Below are positions 63,259 through 64,000 of a stretch of 64,000 nt of DNA, one piece after another. The notes beneath the pieces were generated by a model, which made no database searches, was not told the DNA's origin, and saw only the letters and a program-made list of their open reading frames with translations. A program made the position numbers and the translations under genes. The DNA lies in contig NW_025407868.1 of assembly GCF_003324165.1 (NCBI RefSeq), positions 1-64,000 of the forward strand, in the 5' to 3' direction. The DNA is from Naegleria lovaniensis. Its lineage: Eukaryota > Heterolobosea > Eutetramitea > Acrasida > Naegleriidae. How positions within the stretch are numbered: position 1 is the stretch's first letter; each line of letters begins with the position of its first letter.

Positions 63259-64000
63259 AATGATGTTATTGTTGTATTTAATGTTGTTTTGTCTGGATAA
63301 TAGGATCTATGATTGGACAGAAATGAATGTTGTTGTTGGTTGTTGGTTGTTATGGAGATGATTCAGATATCATTCATTTGAAAAGAATTGAAACATTGGA
63401 TGACGGTTGTTGAGGATCCAATGTTGATACAGTTGTCAGGAGTGGTGATATTGTTATTGTTTGTTGTTATTGTTGTGGATGATGATCATTAATGAAAGAA
63501 ATATCATGATGATGATTTCATGTCAGAATTCAATTTTAGAAAATGTGTGTAATGAATGACACACACCGTTGTTGTGTTTCAAATATTGACATTTATGATT
63601 TCACAATCGTTGGATATCAACAATGGAAGATGACAATGATCATACCATTATATATCATCATCAGATAAAGTATATACTTTTATGAAAACATACATGAGCT
63701 ATTATTGTTGTATAATGGTCAAAATTGTGAGTGGTCGACGTCAAACAAGAAGAATCATCCAATGATATCGCACTCAACAATAGAAAAGACGAAGAAGGAG
63801 GAACACTCTATGTGTGATGGAGCGAATACGAAGTGTGTGTGTGGTTTTGCTCTCCTTTTCACTTGTTGTCAGCAGAGAGAGTCAGATCGATGTTTGATGA
63901 TTTATTTTTTTGGTTGATGGGTGGTTTTGACATTGAGTGACAAATTGCTTCACGCATGTTGGTTTTGCCGTTTCGAACGAACGAGTGCTGATTTGTCTGT
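63259..64000. other. 5' flank of the Thr-rich gene, nothing seen
   Basis: About 740 bp to the window edge. It contains TTG/GTT and GATGAT low-complexity patches but no convincing ORF or RNA gene. A 70-codon plus-strand frame at 63705 is rejected. It must hold the promoter of the gene at 60202-63258. Confidence 0.45.

Noticed and set aside
63705-63917. 70-codon plus-strand frame near the window end
   Set aside because: Cys-rich by chance in repetitive DNA; no plausible start context or family.
1-64000. CRISPR arrays, prokaryotic operons, insertion sequences, rRNA
   Set aside because: None seen; spliced eukaryotic genes throughout, and the only mobile element found is the LINE.

Overview
The window looks like nuclear DNA of a heterolobosean amoeba, most likely a Naegleria species. 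The basis is mixed. Seen directly: AT-rich DNA, genes packed on both strands with 30-500 bp spacers, the standard genetic code, and many short GT-AG introns (mostly 50-65 nt, extremes about 35 and 223 nt). Inferred from family knowledge: DUF4116 repeats, BTB-TLDc proteins, an RGS-START protein and eukaryotic core genes together (VPS11, RPC3, UBA3, Rogdi, an actin-related protein). The species is not proven.

Layout. 0-26 kb is an ordinary gene-dense region: a Nudix (NUDT16-like) protein, an 11-TM amino-acid-transporter-like protein, a WD40 protein, RNA polymerase III subunit RPC3, a DAO-type FAD oxidoreductase with a Rieske domain, a fatty-acid-desaturase-like enzyme, VPS11, a membrane-anchored purple-acid-phosphatase-like enzyme, a Rogdi-like V-ATPase assembly factor, a long coiled-coil protein and two secreted or surface proteins.

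26-38 kb is the most informative stretch. A nucleotidyltransferase-like gene is followed by UBA3 (NEDD8 E1 catalytic subunit). UBA3 breaks off at a run of ten Ns. After the Ns the end of the nucleotidyltransferase gene and the UBA3 upstream region appear a second time, but now a full-length non-LTR retrotransposon (about 5 kb, endonuclease-RT-RNase H) sits inside codon 5 of UBA3. A complete UBA3 ORF follows it, its ATG supplied by the target-site duplication. The simplest reading is that an empty and a filled allele of one polymorphic LINE insertion were scaffolded end to end, so this is not a true tandem duplication.

38-42 kb holds an acidic protein, a 7TM protein and a 52-aa cysteine protein. 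42-58 kb is an accessory-like region: BTB-TLDc, hemerythrin, DUF4116 (frameshifted), RGS-START, two further frameshifted unknown genes, a divergent actin-related protein and an F-box protein. Broken family members lie between them (a TLDc fragment, a BTB 5' fragment, an internally deleted paralogue, a beta-helix fragment), together with a 78-bp copy of RGS-START coding sequence in its own 5' flank. 58-64 kb has a strong nested inverted repeat, a zinc-finger protein and a large Thr-rich protein.

Most genes appear to be independent housekeeping or signalling units; I see no operon-like organisation. Gene models were checked by eye for splice sites and by exon-length arithmetic (total coding length divisible by three). 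No database search was possible.
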